Positions 36,601 to 51,600 of a stretch of DNA of 64,000 bases are shown one piece after another. This DNA is from Lineus longissimus (taxonomy: Eukaryota; Nemertea; Pilidiophora; Heteronemertea; Lineidae), in contig NC_088318.1 in assembly GCF_910592395.1 (NCBI RefSeq), positions 15,624,349-15,688,348 of the forward strand, read 5' to 3'. A program made the position numbers and the translations under genes. The number at the start of each line of letters is the position of its first letter. The first letter of the stretch is position 1. Below the pieces are notes generated by a model that was not told the origin of the DNA, did not search any database, and saw only the letters and a program-made list of their open reading frames with translations.

Positions 36601-39600
36601 ACCAAAGCTATCAGAGTATATCCCTGGGGGCAAAAACGGCTCTTACGAATCTCCCAGTTCTGATCCAAGTCCGATGCCGTATATTCAGAGTGACATCTCC
36701 ATTGATGCCATCAATAACGCTGCCATTGGATTGATTTTAGATCTTGATAGCAAGGGTCGTCTCGTAACTGCTCAGGATGTCGTGGACGGCGTCTGCCAAC
36801 AATTCGGAAAAACTTGTCTGGAAGAATTCGGTCTGACTTCCGCGGAGGAAATCTCCTGTGTTAAGAAACTGATTTGGAAGCAGGAAAAGATTAACGCATA
36901 TTTACATTCATACGATGGAATCCAAGCCATCGGTACTCTTCATGATCTCAGCGTCGATTTGGCACAACTTTTTGAGAAACAACAGTTCTCTGAGCTCCGA
37001 ATGGGGCCTCTCATGGCTCAGCCGGAACTTTGGAAAATCTTCACCTGTGGTGGCGCTCATGTTAATCGTATTCCTGAAATTACAACGTCGGACGTGATGC
37101 TTCATCTGCGTAATTTCATGGATAAATCTGACCTTTGGAAGAAGAACGTTGACATCAGTGAGTTCAAGCTGTATCTATCCCAGCAGTACAATGTAGCGGA
37201 CCCAGAAGGACTTGGAATCAGGATCAGGAGGCTCGGCCTAGCTATATCTGTAAGTATAACTGAGGGATAAGGTTGGGCATAAGATTGGGAGAAGTTGGCT
37301 ATAATTGTGGGGTCTCCAGTTGGCCAAAGTTTGGGGCGAATTTGGCCATTGTTGTGAGTGAGGTTTATTGAACTTAATAGGAAACAATTATGACATATCT
37401 TTATGTAATTATGTTGGAAATCTGAGCAAATTTTTAGTGATAGTTTAGAAATTACTTGAAACAGTTATTAATTCGGTCGCTTTGAATATCTTTGTCTCTT
37501 GACTCTTGCCATTATTTCTCATTTGCCTGGAAGCATTCTTTTACTTGAGAACAATTTCAAGAAAAACTGATCATAAGTTTATTTACTGTAGTCATGGCAA
37601 CGGTTACAGTTACCGTTTACGCCCACTTGATGCAGTAAAAGGTTTCAAGAAATGTAGTTTGTGAAGTTTTAAATTCTGTTTGCGTCATCCCCTTCCCAAA
37701 TGAACAATGCAAGAACATGGTGCATTCTTGAAAAATCGATAAGCACCAGTTTTTAAAATACAATGAACTCATTGTCTGTATTGATCACAGTTCTATATAG
37801 TTGCTAATTCTTTGTCTTCTTTTGGATAAGTATTGAAAAATCTCTCGAGCAACAATCCAAGTATCCCAAAAGATGTTCCATAATGTTGAGCTGTAATTGG
37901 AAATGGCAGATTTTTTTCTCGGGATCGTATAATATGATTATTGTATAACTAAAAGGGAATGCAAATGGACATTTCAATCTTTAATTCAGTCTGGCTGTTC
38001 ATCGATATTATTTTATTTGTTCATGAATTTATCGATTTTTATTGACAAAAGTGTCTACTTAAAAAAATTGTTGAATGGACCTTTTCACCAACACTGCCAA
38101 AATTTCAGGACTGCTTGATTGAAGCCAGAATATTCATGGCTGCTGATAATAATTTGGGATTTCGTGAAATTGCAACTTTTAAAATAAACATTGTTTTAGC
38201 GTTTGAAAATCCTGTAGCAGTGGCTGTAAGATTTACGTCTGCTCCCCTCCACACTTCATTCTTTTTCTCATTGGTTCAGGTGATCAGGAAAGCGAAGGAT
38301 GCTCAACGATTAACCATGGACAAAATGAAGGCTCAGTTCATCAGGGACTTTGAACAAATGTTCAACGAAAAACTCCGACATCTCAAAGGTCACTTTGAAG
38401 ACAGCCTCGCCGAGTCTGCATCTGCAACTCCGCTTAGCCTCACTATGGATGTGAAGCGCCAGTACATGGAGATGGATGCAGTTGACGTGTTGATGGACAT
38501 TCTCCGCCACTGCGATGAGTTGTTTATCAATCACCAACTCAAGTACCTCTGCATGCAGTTCCTGACCATGATGCAGCACGACCAACTTGCAAGGTGAGCT
38601 TCACTCTTAGGTTTAGGGCCAGAATATCAAAAAAGATGACCATTGGTGGTTCCTAGAATATCAAGCTTGTTGCACCTTCTTCCTGTTGTCTGCTGTGTGA
38701 CTGATAATTGTTGTCTTGGTAAAGATATTTTCTTGTGGTTTATTCCTTTCAATGGATGTGGATGTTCAAGTTTTGCTTCGTACTTAGTAGTATATCTTCC
38801 TTTCCAAGATCCAGAGGCAGGACAGCCAGACAGAGGTCTTTATTATTCCCAGCTCTGCACTTATTATATAGAGATATGACTTTGTTTCAGGAAAATGTTC
38901 CAACTTGCTCTTTGTGCTGGAAAGCTAGACAAACCAGAAGACCTCGTCCCCAAACATTCTTTCAGTGTAGGAAGGCAGGCATCATCAGATCCTAGAGATG
39001 AGGATGCACCAACTCGGCCAACAGAAGGTACGAATTCCAAGGGAATTTTTTCTCTTTGATTGATACTGTAAATGATAAAGTAGATTTCTTTCTAAACACA
39101 CCTCTCTAAAGACCTGCTTCCACAACAGAGGTGAGAGCAGGTAACCCTTGGTTTTCCCAGGTGTTAGATTAAGCTAGATGTTAGATATTTTCCTCGCAGT
39201 TGTCATTTACCACAAAATCCTGTGACTGAGAGTGACAGAACGGCGATGGTCTCTTATGCCATGCCACCAATCGCTGATCCAAATGTAGCTTTGTAGCTTC
39301 TCCATAGATGAACCCCACACTGCTCATATAACTGGATAACATTCTTGGATTTCAGATCAAGTCGTGCGATACTTGCGTGACTGCCTGGAGAAATGTAGCG
39401 GCCATCTCAGCCTCAAAACGTGGTGTTACATCGAGGACAACATCACAAGTCATTTCAACTTCTCTGCCTTCAAGGATCTTGGACATGGCACGTTCTTGCA
39501 TTTCCTACAGAGTCACTCTGAGGTGAGCACAGTTGCTTGGTTTTGGAATTAACACCCAACTGGTGGGTCGCTGTACTGAAACAAAGACTGGGACGGTGGA

Positions 39601-42600
39601 GCTGCATTTAATCTTCACCCGATGGTCTCATTCTCTCAATTTCCACAGTCCCTTCGGCTAGGAGCTTCTCATTCCATCATGTCTAACTCTTTTTGTTGCA
39701 GATCTTAGAAGAGTATGGTATGGCCAGCTTCCTTGTCAGTAGTTGTGCATCAAAGTCACCAAGTCAGGGCCCAAGTAGGCAGGAGCTAGAAGACTTCATC
39801 CGTCAGTATGGATTCCAGAGTTATGACAAGGATGAGGTGAGGGGTTTTGTTTTATCTTGTAGGTTTGACCCACATAATAATAATGTAAGTCGGGGTGGGG
39901 TTGTGGTGGATGTGAGATAGGCCTCCAGTCACTGACCATCAACTGCATACTTTGTTCTCTTAATTTAGAGTCTTGACAACTGCATCCCACATTGGTAAGC
40001 AGAAAGCCACTGCTTTCTATAAGTTATCAGTAAGATTTAACTCCAGCACCTAATTGCTTATTATTTTGATTTACAGCTTGCTCAACTGACATATGGCATT
40101 AAAGTACACTACCAAGTGGACTCGGTGACGGCTCTCGGTCATGGGTCATTAATACGCCTAGTCGATGCCATGAAGAAGGACAAGATAACAGAAAGTGTAG
40201 TTGATACCAAGATCTATTATGAAGAACCTTTCACAAGCCAAACAAAGTAAGTAGGACTAAAAGGGCTTGTCATTGTTTTGGAAGTTGTGTTGGTTTGAAA
40301 TTGATGTTCGGGTCTGGATACCCCCAAGGCCGAGTCCTGTGACCACTTGGGTCAGGGATCTCAGTCAGTGTCCTTGGTTCAGAAAGCTATCGTGTGTTTT
40401 AGAGAAAGCTACCCTTCTCATTAGGTAATAACCCCCGATCAACACTTGCCATGAAGTCAGTTTGTGCAGTCCAGCTGGCAGGTTCACACTGAGTGTTCTT
40501 CACTGTGATAATCGTTCTCTTCCAGCACTGGGTCCAGTCACCAAGATGTGGGCCTCTTGGGTTCCATAGGAAAGGATCAAGCCATAGCTGTTTTGAAGAC
40601 TACACCCCTACTGGAGGACCTGTCCAGCTGGTCACACTGGCCAATAGTATTCCAACCTCAGTTTGGCTCGTTGAAACCCTTCATAAAGAAGTATTCTGGA
40701 AAGGTCGTGCAGTATTCCGATGGTTCTTCCTCAGATGGTGAGTAAAAAACAGAGATCCTTCAAGATTCACCGAATAGGCCAGCCACTTTCATGGTTGCCT
40801 GGTAGAGAATGCAACCGTTCAGGTCCTGGTAGAAAAGGCAACAGATTTCTAATTTTGCATAAGCCTATCATTGGCCCACTGACAGCTGTATTTCTGATGC
40901 CACATGACGAGAATGAAACCACTTTTATAAAAATTCATGATATTATCTTTGCAGAAAGTGAACCGGTGGATATGGTTGAAGACCTCATAGCCCTGGAAAC
41001 GGAACCTGGCAAACTACTCCGAATCACAGCAAACACTTCAGCTCGAGCATTCGCCAGCGCCATTAACAAACTTGACTCCAAAAGCGCCAGTGGCCATCTT
41101 GTCTCTATCATCATCAAAGATGGTGGCATCCAGCGTGCGCCGATCTCACTGATGACTAAGTACGTCAAGACGATTCTGGAGAAGGTTGAGAAGGGTACTG
41201 GTGGCGCTGGTGATGCAAGGACCAATCAGATGAAGGTGTCACGGTTTGTGCAGGAATGTCTCATGCTGCTACCTAGTCAGATATGTCAAGCTGTTGGACG
41301 GCAGGTAAGTACAAATTAGAATGCAACGCAGACATAGATCTGTTACTCAAGATGGGCGTGGGTTTCTTAGAAGAAATATAAATATACCTTGCTTTTGCAC
41401 ACAGTCGTTGAATGAGAGACAGGCCCTGATAAAGATCCTACTCTTGGTTAAAAGTGTGACCATGTAAAGAAAAACTTTTACCCTATTTATACTCTAAAGG
41501 AGTGTGCTTAAACTTTTTTGACAGGTGTACTTGGGTCCTCTTGGTGAGGTGCTCGGCAAGACCAAGGCGGAGACATCCCTGCTAGAGACCTGTCAGACGG
41601 ATAAAGAACGACTCATAATGGAGAAGATCGGCATGCTGCTCGGCATCACGGACTGGTACCAAGTCTTCGAAAGCAAGGCCTGTGCAGTGGGTGAGCCGTC
41701 GGATCACGTAAGTTGGGCAAAATCCAAAATACCATTAAATGCATCCAAGAGGCAGAAAAGGGTTTAGTGTGTCTTGGAACTAAAGATGCAAGAAATTTTG
41801 ATAAGTTTTAGCATCTTGAAGTCAACTTTTGTGATTTCAGGAAACAGGCAGATTCTTCTAAAGTCAGCATTGACATTTTTCAACATTCCTGTTGGGAAGT
41901 CATGTGCATTATCACCAAACTTCATCACTATTACTCTTTTTCTGGTAGGATATTTCCAGCACTGATCTGACAGATGATTTAGACGGTAACAACCCAGCTC
42001 TTGAGAGTATCAAGGAAGACTTGATGCTGACGCAGCTTCTTGGCACAGACTGTGGTTACGAGCTAAAGCCACCAGGGGGCGGCAAAGAGGAATCAGAAAA
42101 GGTATAAGCTCAATTTCACTTCAAACTTACAAAACATCAAGAACACCATCAGCACTGGTAGTTTGATCCTTGGCCAGTCCACCTCCTCAAGTGATAGAGA
42201 GGATGACTCTCTTTGTCCCGGTCACCAGTTTCCACTACAATTTATTTCATCAATATTTTAATTAAAGTAACTAATTTTGTTTCAATTTTTTTAGGAGAGT
42301 GAGCAAGACACAGAAGATGAGGAGATTGAGGATCAAGGGGAGGTAGATGCTGGCCCAAGCGTCGAGGAAATCAACGAAAAAAATGAGGGGGAGTGCGAGA
42401 TATTTGTCAACGACATCAGGCAAACTCGGTTCGGCATTGGTCTTGATCTGGACGATCGAACAAAGGAGTACACTTCGCAGCTTATGGAGTTGATTGGCCG
42501 GAGCCTTGAGACGCTGTCAAAGGAATTGTACAACAAGGATACCCATTTCGTTTTGGAGTTGATTCAGAATGCTGACGATAACGCGTATGATGATGGCCAT

Positions 42601-45600
42601 GAGCCCGCACTGGTATTTGTTGTTGAGGATAGCGCAATCAGTTTGTATAATAACGAGGTCGGATTCTGGAACGAGAATGTTGATGCTGTCTGTAATGTCA
42701 GGAAGTCGACCAAGCTGCTAGAGAATGGTAAACACAAACAAGGGTATATAGGTGAGTCTAAGATAAATTAAAATATAAAAACTCTACTCACTGCCTTAAC
42801 GGTGATAAGGTTGGCAGCTTCATTTTGTACAATTCTTGCTCAGTAGCATATTACATGTATAAAGTTATGTATATTTACACATGTTTTCATATTTTCAGGA
42901 CAAAAGGGTATAGGGTTCAAATCCGTGTTCACAGTCACCGACATGCCGGAGATCCACAGTAACGGTTTCCACATCAGGTTCGATGCCAAGAATGAGACAT
43001 CGGGAGTTGGGTACATTCTTCCTCACTGGATCCCGGCAGAGGATCGAGTTGGGGATGACGCAGTGATGGTTGAATTGAAGGAGATTAACAATAAACAACG
43101 GTAAGTGACACTGTTGCCATTGTTGTCTTTGGCAATCAGAATCATTTTCAATCTTTGCCTTGGTCTTGCAGCAGCCGTACCCAGATTGTCTGATAGTCGT
43201 ATCTAGTTGGGGACCATTGCAGGTACATCTCACTGTGAAACCCAGGGGAGTGATTCTCCCAAACCTACTGTCATGGGAGAACCAAATGGCCCGTCGAAGA
43301 AATATTCCCGAATTGGAATTGATGAGATTGTTTACCATACAAAATGACAAAAGAGTAAACTTCAAAATGATCTCGATTCCTAGGTGGAACACCAAGATAT
43401 TCCTTCCCCTGAAAGCAGAGAGTGAACGCGAGAAACACCGCAGTCGATCTCTGACGGCCAGCTTCCATGACATACACCCATCCTTACTTCTGTTTTTACA
43501 TCGGCTCAAGAGGATCACCATCATCAACAAGGTAAAAACTAATTCGTGTGATGTTTGTTTTCTTATACACCCACAGGCATCTTAGGTTTCTTGATGTTTC
43601 GTGGGTTTTGCATTCAGAGGTCAAACTGCAAATTACATTGACGCGAAATGTAGAAATCAAGTAGTTTATACTTTTCATTTTTCTTTATTTAGGCCAAAGA
43701 TGAAACGCTGCACATTGTGAGGCGGGATAAGGGGGACAGTGTGGTGGAGGTGACATTTGGAGATCGAAGTGACCAGTGGCTGGTTGTCAGGAAATCATTG
43801 CTGGTGTCTGAAGAGGTAAGACAGAAAAATCGGAATAATCAGTTTTCATCCTATTCTCAGGGGGTGGGCTCATAATCGGGATGGGATGAAATTTTCTGAA
43901 ATTTCTTTTTAAAAAAATAACTATTTTTACTATTTTTATTTTGGAGGAGTAGGAAATTTCTTTCAGTTTTTTCAATCAAAAAAAAAATTTTTAATTTCTT
44001 GTTCATGAATCAAGGTTATCCGGTTTACAGTAACCTTGTTTTTGTTTTTATAGATGAATCCAGATGTGGCAACCACTGAGTTAGCTCTAGCCTTCCCCAT
44101 ACCAAGCAAGGGTCTTTCCCCAAACGCTAAACTACCAAAGCAGGATGTGTTCGCATTTCTTCCTCTCAGGAGTTTCGGATTCAACTTCATCGTTCAAGGT
44201 ATAATGGAACGAAGAATTTATGAAAATTTACTTTATGATATCCTTAGCAAGCCCAGTGCACCTTGGGCTAAATAGATAAGATGATCATGTTTATGAGCTG
44301 CCAAATTTTGTTTACTCTTGAAAAACCTTTAAATTTTGGACTTTATCCATTATTTACCCTACTAATTTTTTTTTTCAGGTGATTTTGAGATCCCCTCTTC
44401 GAGACAAGATTTGCATCATAATAACCACTGGAATCAGTGGCTGAGGAGTGAGGTCCCAGGACTTTTTGTGGAGGCACTCGATTCATTCAGGGTGAGAAAT
44501 TTAATTAATAAATTGTAGGATTCTGCAGCTAAAATTGGTTATCGAAGGGGGGTCGAGTACTCTGCACACCTCACTTACAACTGCAATAACAATATCTGTC
44601 AGTGTGTAGAGCTGAGCAACTTGCTGTTTCAGTTTAGCAAATTACGAATGTTACCTAGAACTTCTTGATGAGGCGGCAATAAATAGATTTACAACTTCTG
44701 ATTCAATCGGGTTTTCGCTCGAATTTAGTAAAAAAAGAGCCCTTCCTGCGGCATAGATGAAGTGGCTTGTAATAGTTAGAAAATATTAAAAAAATATCGT
44801 TGATATTATTTTCAGGCTTATCCAGAATTCACTGATATCCAAGCGGTCTGTGCCTACCTCAAGTTTGTGCCGTTGGAGGGTGAGATCATTGAGTTTTTCC
44901 AACCAATCGTCAAGGATATCATGAAGAGACTAACAGAGAAGGAGTGGCTACCTGTGGCTGGTGGTGACAATGGTAAGCAAGGGCTCACAAGAGTATCACC
45001 CCCTGGATAGAATGCTGGTCCATTGCCAGTTAACTTCCTGTCACGACTGTTACCGGTTTATACTCCTGGGTCAAGCGAAGCAATGTAGGGTTAGGTGCCT
45101 TGTTCACAGATAAAGAGATTTCAATGTAGTGATAGTCCTTCCAAGAGTTGAACCTCTGAGCCTGGCCCCTGAGAAGGGATGAAAATGAGGGATTCTGTCC
45201 ATGGAAACATGCTCTGTATAAAGCCAAATATTTTATGGTTTTTTATGATGATTTTTCAGACACTGTGTGGAAACAGCCATCAGAGATAGTGATCTGTAAC
45301 GATGCTCTCCTGAAGGAGGTGATAACGCCCGACCTACTCCATCGCTTCCTTGGCTGGTACTACATCCACGACCAGGTCCCCGTCACAGAGAATCTTGCCT
45401 TATTCTCCAGTCTAGGAGTACACACGCTAGAGGCTGCGCACGTCTTGGAAGTATTCAGGGCCGTGGTGCAGGAGGCAGAGAGAGTAGAGAAAGGTGAGTG
45501 TTCATCGTCGTGTCAGCATCTTCATCCCTTTGAATTTTGATGATGATTGTACAGTTACAATATTCCATGTGCCGACACTAATGGTTGTGATCATGTTTCC

Positions 45601-48600
45601 AGCTGTTGGTGCCAAAGATCTCCACCTTTGGTTCGTGTGTCTGTACCACAGCATGGATCAGTACCGAACATCCGGTGATGTGCGGGTGAAGGCCGAGTAT
45701 GAAGGAATACTCGAGACGCTACGGAGTCTCTCTATCATACCTCTGAGCGACGGGGCGACAGTTGCACTCAGGAACAAGGCAGTGTTTTTCTCTGACAAGA
45801 ATACCCGAGGTAAATACTTCCGACTCAATTCTTCTTCATTGTGTTCTGGACGAGTTTTGGTGATTTGAAAGATTGCTGTTCAATATGGTCAGATGATTGA
45901 AACAAAGTTGTCAATAGAAGTCTCTCCTTTTTCCCAGTCTATCGAAACTATTCATCCTTGTGTGATTATTTCTGAACCTAACTCGCCAGACCAAGCCACT
46001 AACTGGGGTGCATACTAGTCACCAAAAGACTACCAATTTGACCCCCAGCTTCTGCCTCGTAAGTAGTTCTGCATCGTTATTCAGGTTTACCTGAGGACAT
46101 CACCAGCCAGGTCCTAGAGACTGATCTGTTGACGGTGCATCAAGATCTATTCACTGACGACGAGGACCAGAACTCCAAGGTCCGAATGCTGTTCAAGGGT
46201 CTAGGGGTCAAGGACATCATGCCTAATGAGGTCATCGAGAAACATATATTTCCAGTTTTAGAGACAGATATTTGGAAGGTGAGTGAATCAAGAAGTGAAA
46301 ATTTTCTGTTTAGATGGGGGTGGGGTTGGGGTTCTAAAGCAAAGTACTCCAGTAGTAGCCACAGGTGGTGACTCGAATTTGCCCTGGGCCAATGTGGCCC
46401 GAATGATAAGACTGCATGGCTCAAAACGTCTAGAACAATGATAACTAGATCTGTCCCTATGTGTTTCTGTTCATGTAGCAATATTCATTGGGGTGTTGAC
46501 TCTGTCACCCAGTCTATTTGACTGCATGATATGTATCCCTCATTTGTTTGTGTGTCATTTCCTCGGTAGATACCTGATTTCATTAGTTACATGTCAATGT
46601 AAAGATGGCAAGATGGTAAGATGATCAGCACGGACCGGTTTATAAATTGATGATACTAAGCATGGATTCAATTATAAGTTGAAGATATTAAGCATGGACT
46701 GGTTTTAAATTGACTTCTTTCTAGCACAAAACGTTAAATTACTTTAGCTTAAAGACTGAGAACTTATAATTTTCCAAAATATTTGGAGATTCTTGTGTGT
46801 AAATATATAACATGTTCTATTGCTTCTGTTTGGTACTTAATTGTAGGGAAATGATCCTGCTTTGGAAAAGCAAAAATATGACTTTCTACCTCGACTCCCT
46901 TAACCAGCCTTGCACTGACCCAGTGGTGTTGCACAGGAAACATCTCAGTCAAACTTGCAAGAGTCATGTTGTAACATGAAGTGTTCCTTGAATTTCAGGA
47001 CAAGAATCCTAAAACTCTCATAGCTTACATAAAATTCGTCAAACTGCAATGGGAAGGGGACAAGAGAATGGTAGATATTTGCTGTCGAATCACGCATTCG
47101 AAGGCTCACTGATTGTTGTGTGTCAAACCGTTTCACTCAAACTCGCGATTTTCTGAAATGTCGGGTGAATGGTTTTACGATTTATACAGAAACTTCAGAC
47201 AAATAGTTGCTTGTGGCTGAATTAAACACGTTTTGTCGATAAGATTACTAAACATCATATGAATTGCGCGCAGACCCAAGAGCACTGCATGTTTATTCCC
47301 TCGTCTAACTAACAGGAATTGCCATTTTTGTTGGTCATTTATCGCGTTTAAATTACTTCGGTTGTGATATAAGATTATAGCAATCTTCATATATGAAGAT
47401 ATCAACAGCAGTATTCATCCATGTTCGCGATACTACATCTAAATAATCGTGGTTCAGCAGTCATGCTGAATAGTTGTGAAAATACATTTATCTTCTTCTT
47501 TTGTTGCATATTTTGTTTTTGCTTCTTTGAATCTTTTCATCATTTTGATATTGTATGCGTGTAAGGCATGTTCTGAAATCTGCAGAAACCAATTTAAAAA
47601 ATCAGATTAAAAAAATGTGATGAAGAAATGTAGAAAATTTATATAGGCAAATAAAACAAAACATCTGCTGCTTAGTTTATTATTTGATGTATTTATTTAT
47701 TTCAATGTGAAAATAGTCAATTGATTGTGTCAGTTTTGAATCGTCTGTTTTTAAACTAATCTCAGTGGTTTGTACATTTTGTGATTTTAAGATTATGAGT
47801 AATGTATTGCATGGAATAACGTGTTTGTGGTTGATGTTGATTTGTATTTCAAAACATATCCCCATCCATAAGACGCACAGTATTAAGTTTAGATCCAGTA
47901 TATGTCCCCAAAATGAGATTTCAATCCAGAAGATAAGATTTCTAAAAAACCTTTCTTTAAACACTCCTAGATTGAGCTCCAATAACTCGACTTGGCCTTG
48001 GTCCATTGCTTGTGGCAACTTGCATATGCGCAGTTTGCTGGATGGAAGATTCAACAATGCCTCCACCAAGCGCAGGAGATATCCAAGTGAAGATCCTGTG
48101 TTTTGTAGTTTTGGGAGTCGTGGTCATCTCATGTTCTTGAACATATGGCCATTAATGATCAACAGTAGTTCTTTTTTTCAGGCCATGGCAGATTCCCCTT
48201 GTGCCACGAAATGTCTCTGAAATCTATGATCTTGCTTTGGGGTTGGAAACAGTAAAACAGTAAAACATTTCTGTTGTCAATTTCTGTGTTGCAGACTAAG
48301 CTTCCGAAGGTGCTCCTGGCCTATACGACCTATATCAAGCAACAATGGGAGCGGGACAGGCGGTCAGTCGACATGTCAAGATTCAGGGCTGTGGCCCGGG
48401 TCAAGACCAATAAGGGCTTTGTCACGCCAGCTACGGAGGCAGTTCACTTTACCGTGGACTACCTCAACAAGTATGATCTACCACAGCTGTTTCCTGGTAG
48501 GTAGCACTTTAGATTGAGGTTGCTGGTATCCCCCATAGGGGCCAGTGGCCTTTGGCATCTATGTCCTGCCTAAATAGCTTTGGTTCCTTAATGCTTTCTT

Positions 48601-51600
48601 TCATGGTTTCTGCTGTAGGAGACCACTGAGCTCAACTGGCCTCAAAATGGGTGCCCTTTAGAAATCTTATACCAATTTCTAGACTTATGAATCATTTTTA
48701 GCCACAATTCCTGTTTGACCACATGGGACATGATTTTCTCCTCTTCAGGATATGATTGGGTCCTTCTTGACAGCTGTTACATTCAGAATCTCACCCTCAA
48801 GACGGGCCGCACCGCCTGGAGGGCATTCTTTGACAACCTTGGCGTCACAGACTTCCTCAAGGTCAAACGGGAGAAGGTCATACTCAAACCGGAAGAACTG
48901 GTAAGATTTCATTTGCACACTCTTGATAAGTACTTGATCTTTTGTGCACTATTAAAGTAGTTATCAGTCGGGCTAGGAATCCCTGTTATGCCAGTTGTCA
49001 CCAAGAGGGATTCTTACCGGACTGGCTATTATGTTGTTTGTTTGTTTCTACCCAATCTTTTTTTCACTGTTGATTAGCTGTGATGATGTTGTTCTGTTTC
49101 AATCCAAAGAAAAGTGTAAAAAAGTTTCTATTTTGGCCATATCCTCAGCATTAATTCCTTGATATTACCACATAAATTGATCAATGCGTTTTTGTGGAAT
49201 ATTTTTAGCCAGACAATTTTCCAAGATTACAGCTAAGGGAGGTAATAGAAACCATGTATTATCCTCATTCCCAGACTCCCCCTGACAACAGTCCTTTTAA
49301 TGCCTCATTTCTTGTTAGTGTGTTTTAATTCTTATTCACATAACCATCAAAGCATGCACCAACCCTAACCTCATGGCCTAAGATTCCTGAAGCCATAAAC
49401 CAGCTGGTATTTGGTCCTTTGACGTTAAATGAGGCAAACTATGACCAATATACCAAACCCCGCCCACTACCCTTACCCCACTTATTAACCACTCCCTGCA
49501 CTGATATTATTGTTGTCATTGATACTAACCATGTATTAACACATTCCTCGTTTAGGTTCTATCAAGCCAAGGTTAGAACGATTATGAATTGAGGCGTTTC
49601 ATGTTTGAGGGTTTGTCTTGTCTTGGCTTGCCGGCTGTGTTTGTTGGGGAGGGGAAAGACGTCTCTGTACCTTTCAAAGGGAGGCATCATTCTTAGAAGG
49701 AAACTGACCTGTGGTTTTTTGAAGAGGGAACTGATGGTGGTGGGATACTTATGATATGTTCTTTCATCTGTTGGTGATAAGGGTCTATCTTTTCTGAATG
49801 TGTGCCTGCGGGGTGATAATTGAGTTGGATGTCTGTTTCTAAGAAAGTGTGATACTTGAGAAGACAGTTATCGGCATTGCTTTCATTTCCTGTGGTGGTG
49901 GAACAGCATTCAGCATGAAACTGGTCAATTCACCTTTTTCCCAACCATCACTCTCAGTGATGCCTGCTATCTAGAAAAAGGATATTTGCCGTAGGGTATT
50001 TGCCGAACGATTTTTCCCCCTGGCAACATCTTTTGTCACCTAATCAGATACAGAGTTGTTGATTGCAATTCTATAGCATGTTGCTATTTATCATGAGCGA
50101 ACTTAACCTTTGATATAGATCTGATAATATTATGACATAACCATGGTAACAATTTTCCACTTCCCAGTGTTCATCACCAGTGTTTGTGTTGCCAGGTAAC
50201 AGCAGTTTGTCTCAGTAACTAACCTTTTAGTAAAATGGTTATGAAAAATGGGAGGTAATGACATTAGTACTGTTCTGTAGACATTTATTGAGAGAAATGG
50301 AAACGTGGGTGTTTTGGAATCAACAACTAGATCGTTGAATATAGCCTGAAGGTACTTAATTGATCATACCAGGTCTTGGATTAAAGAGTCAATAGGCATC
50401 TTTTTATTCTTAGGGAGATATTGAGCAATATAAAAAATTACGAGTTGGACAGCTATCAAAATACTGTGGTAAAATGTAGACTGAATATTTTTGCTCTCCC
50501 TGAATTTCCTTGTTATTTTGATACTAAATGCCTTCTCCTACCTTCAGGTGAATACTGCCTGGGCAATGAGTAAAGACCAGCTGCCAGTCTCGATCACCCG
50601 CCTACACATCGAAGACTTCATCTGCCAGGAGTTCATGGATCTCGTTCACGGGAATGTACCGGAACGCGTCAAGATCACGCACATGAAAAACGCTTTCCTC
50701 ATCCTTGACAAATACTGGGAGTCTCATTATGAAAACTACGTCAAATCAACGGTGACTGACGAAAATGGAAAATTCCTAAAAGAGGTTGATTCATCGTTTT
50801 TCAGCAACTTGAAGGAAATGGCGTGGATACCGGTCACAAAGGTCGGGTTCTCCTATGATGGGGCAAATAAGAACGTCCTTGTCTCTGAAGAGAAGGTCCT
50901 TGTCAAAAGTTGTGATGCATATATAGCATCACCATTCATTCAGAATCTCGTTGGACTTCACGTTCCTATGGTACTCTCTGATTTGCCAAAATCGGGGTCG
51001 TTCACGCGGGTTCTCGGGATCCGTATGGACATATCGGCGAATGAGGTGAAGAATCTGCTAGTCACATGGTGTACGGGGAAGCCCGTCGATGATAATGCAA
51101 ACATCAAGGGCGGGGTGAGCCAACTCACGGAACCACGCATGGAATTTTTCACAAGTTTAGACGAGATAAAAAACGTCTACAAATTCTTGCAAAAGATGAT
51201 GGATGAGGACGAATTTCGCATGCTATTTGATCAATATCCTGCTTTGTTTATCCCCGTTACCAAGGTTACCACAGAAGTGCCCAATCCAGGAACTGTCGTC
51301 ACTAAGGGCATGTTCTATTACGTTGCCGAGGCATGCTGGCATGATCCAACAAAAATGTTTGGAAAGTACCGGCCGAGTTTTGTTGACAACTACACCGGAC
51401 AACGCTTCAAGCGTCTTCTGGTCCGTGCTCACTACCAGGAGATTGAGTCAATATTTTGTCATGATCTTGGCCTCGCCTACACACCGACCATCGACGAATA
51501 TGTTCTGCTTCTTGAGCATATTGCGTCGCTAGTTCGACTCCCCGATCGCGAGGGTTTGGAGGATGTGTTCAGTATATACCAACTGCTTGGCGAACAGTGT

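Noticed and set aside
38115-38279. In-frame extension upstream of exon 3 of the NO VEIN-like gene
   Set aside because: A strong acceptor (ttggttcag) sits at 38279, the preceding sequence is AT-rich and intron-like, and exon 2 joins exon 3 at 38280 in phase.
40720-40954. Open frame leading into exon 9 of the NO VEIN-like gene
   Set aside because: The true frame of exon 8 meets a stop just after its donor. The open frame is a different phase and precedes a good acceptor at 40954.
43160-43383. Open frame before exon 14 of the NO VEIN-like gene
   Set aside because: It contains no family-like sequence, whereas the acceptor 'cctag' at 43383 restores the expected phase and the family pattern WNTKIFLPLK.
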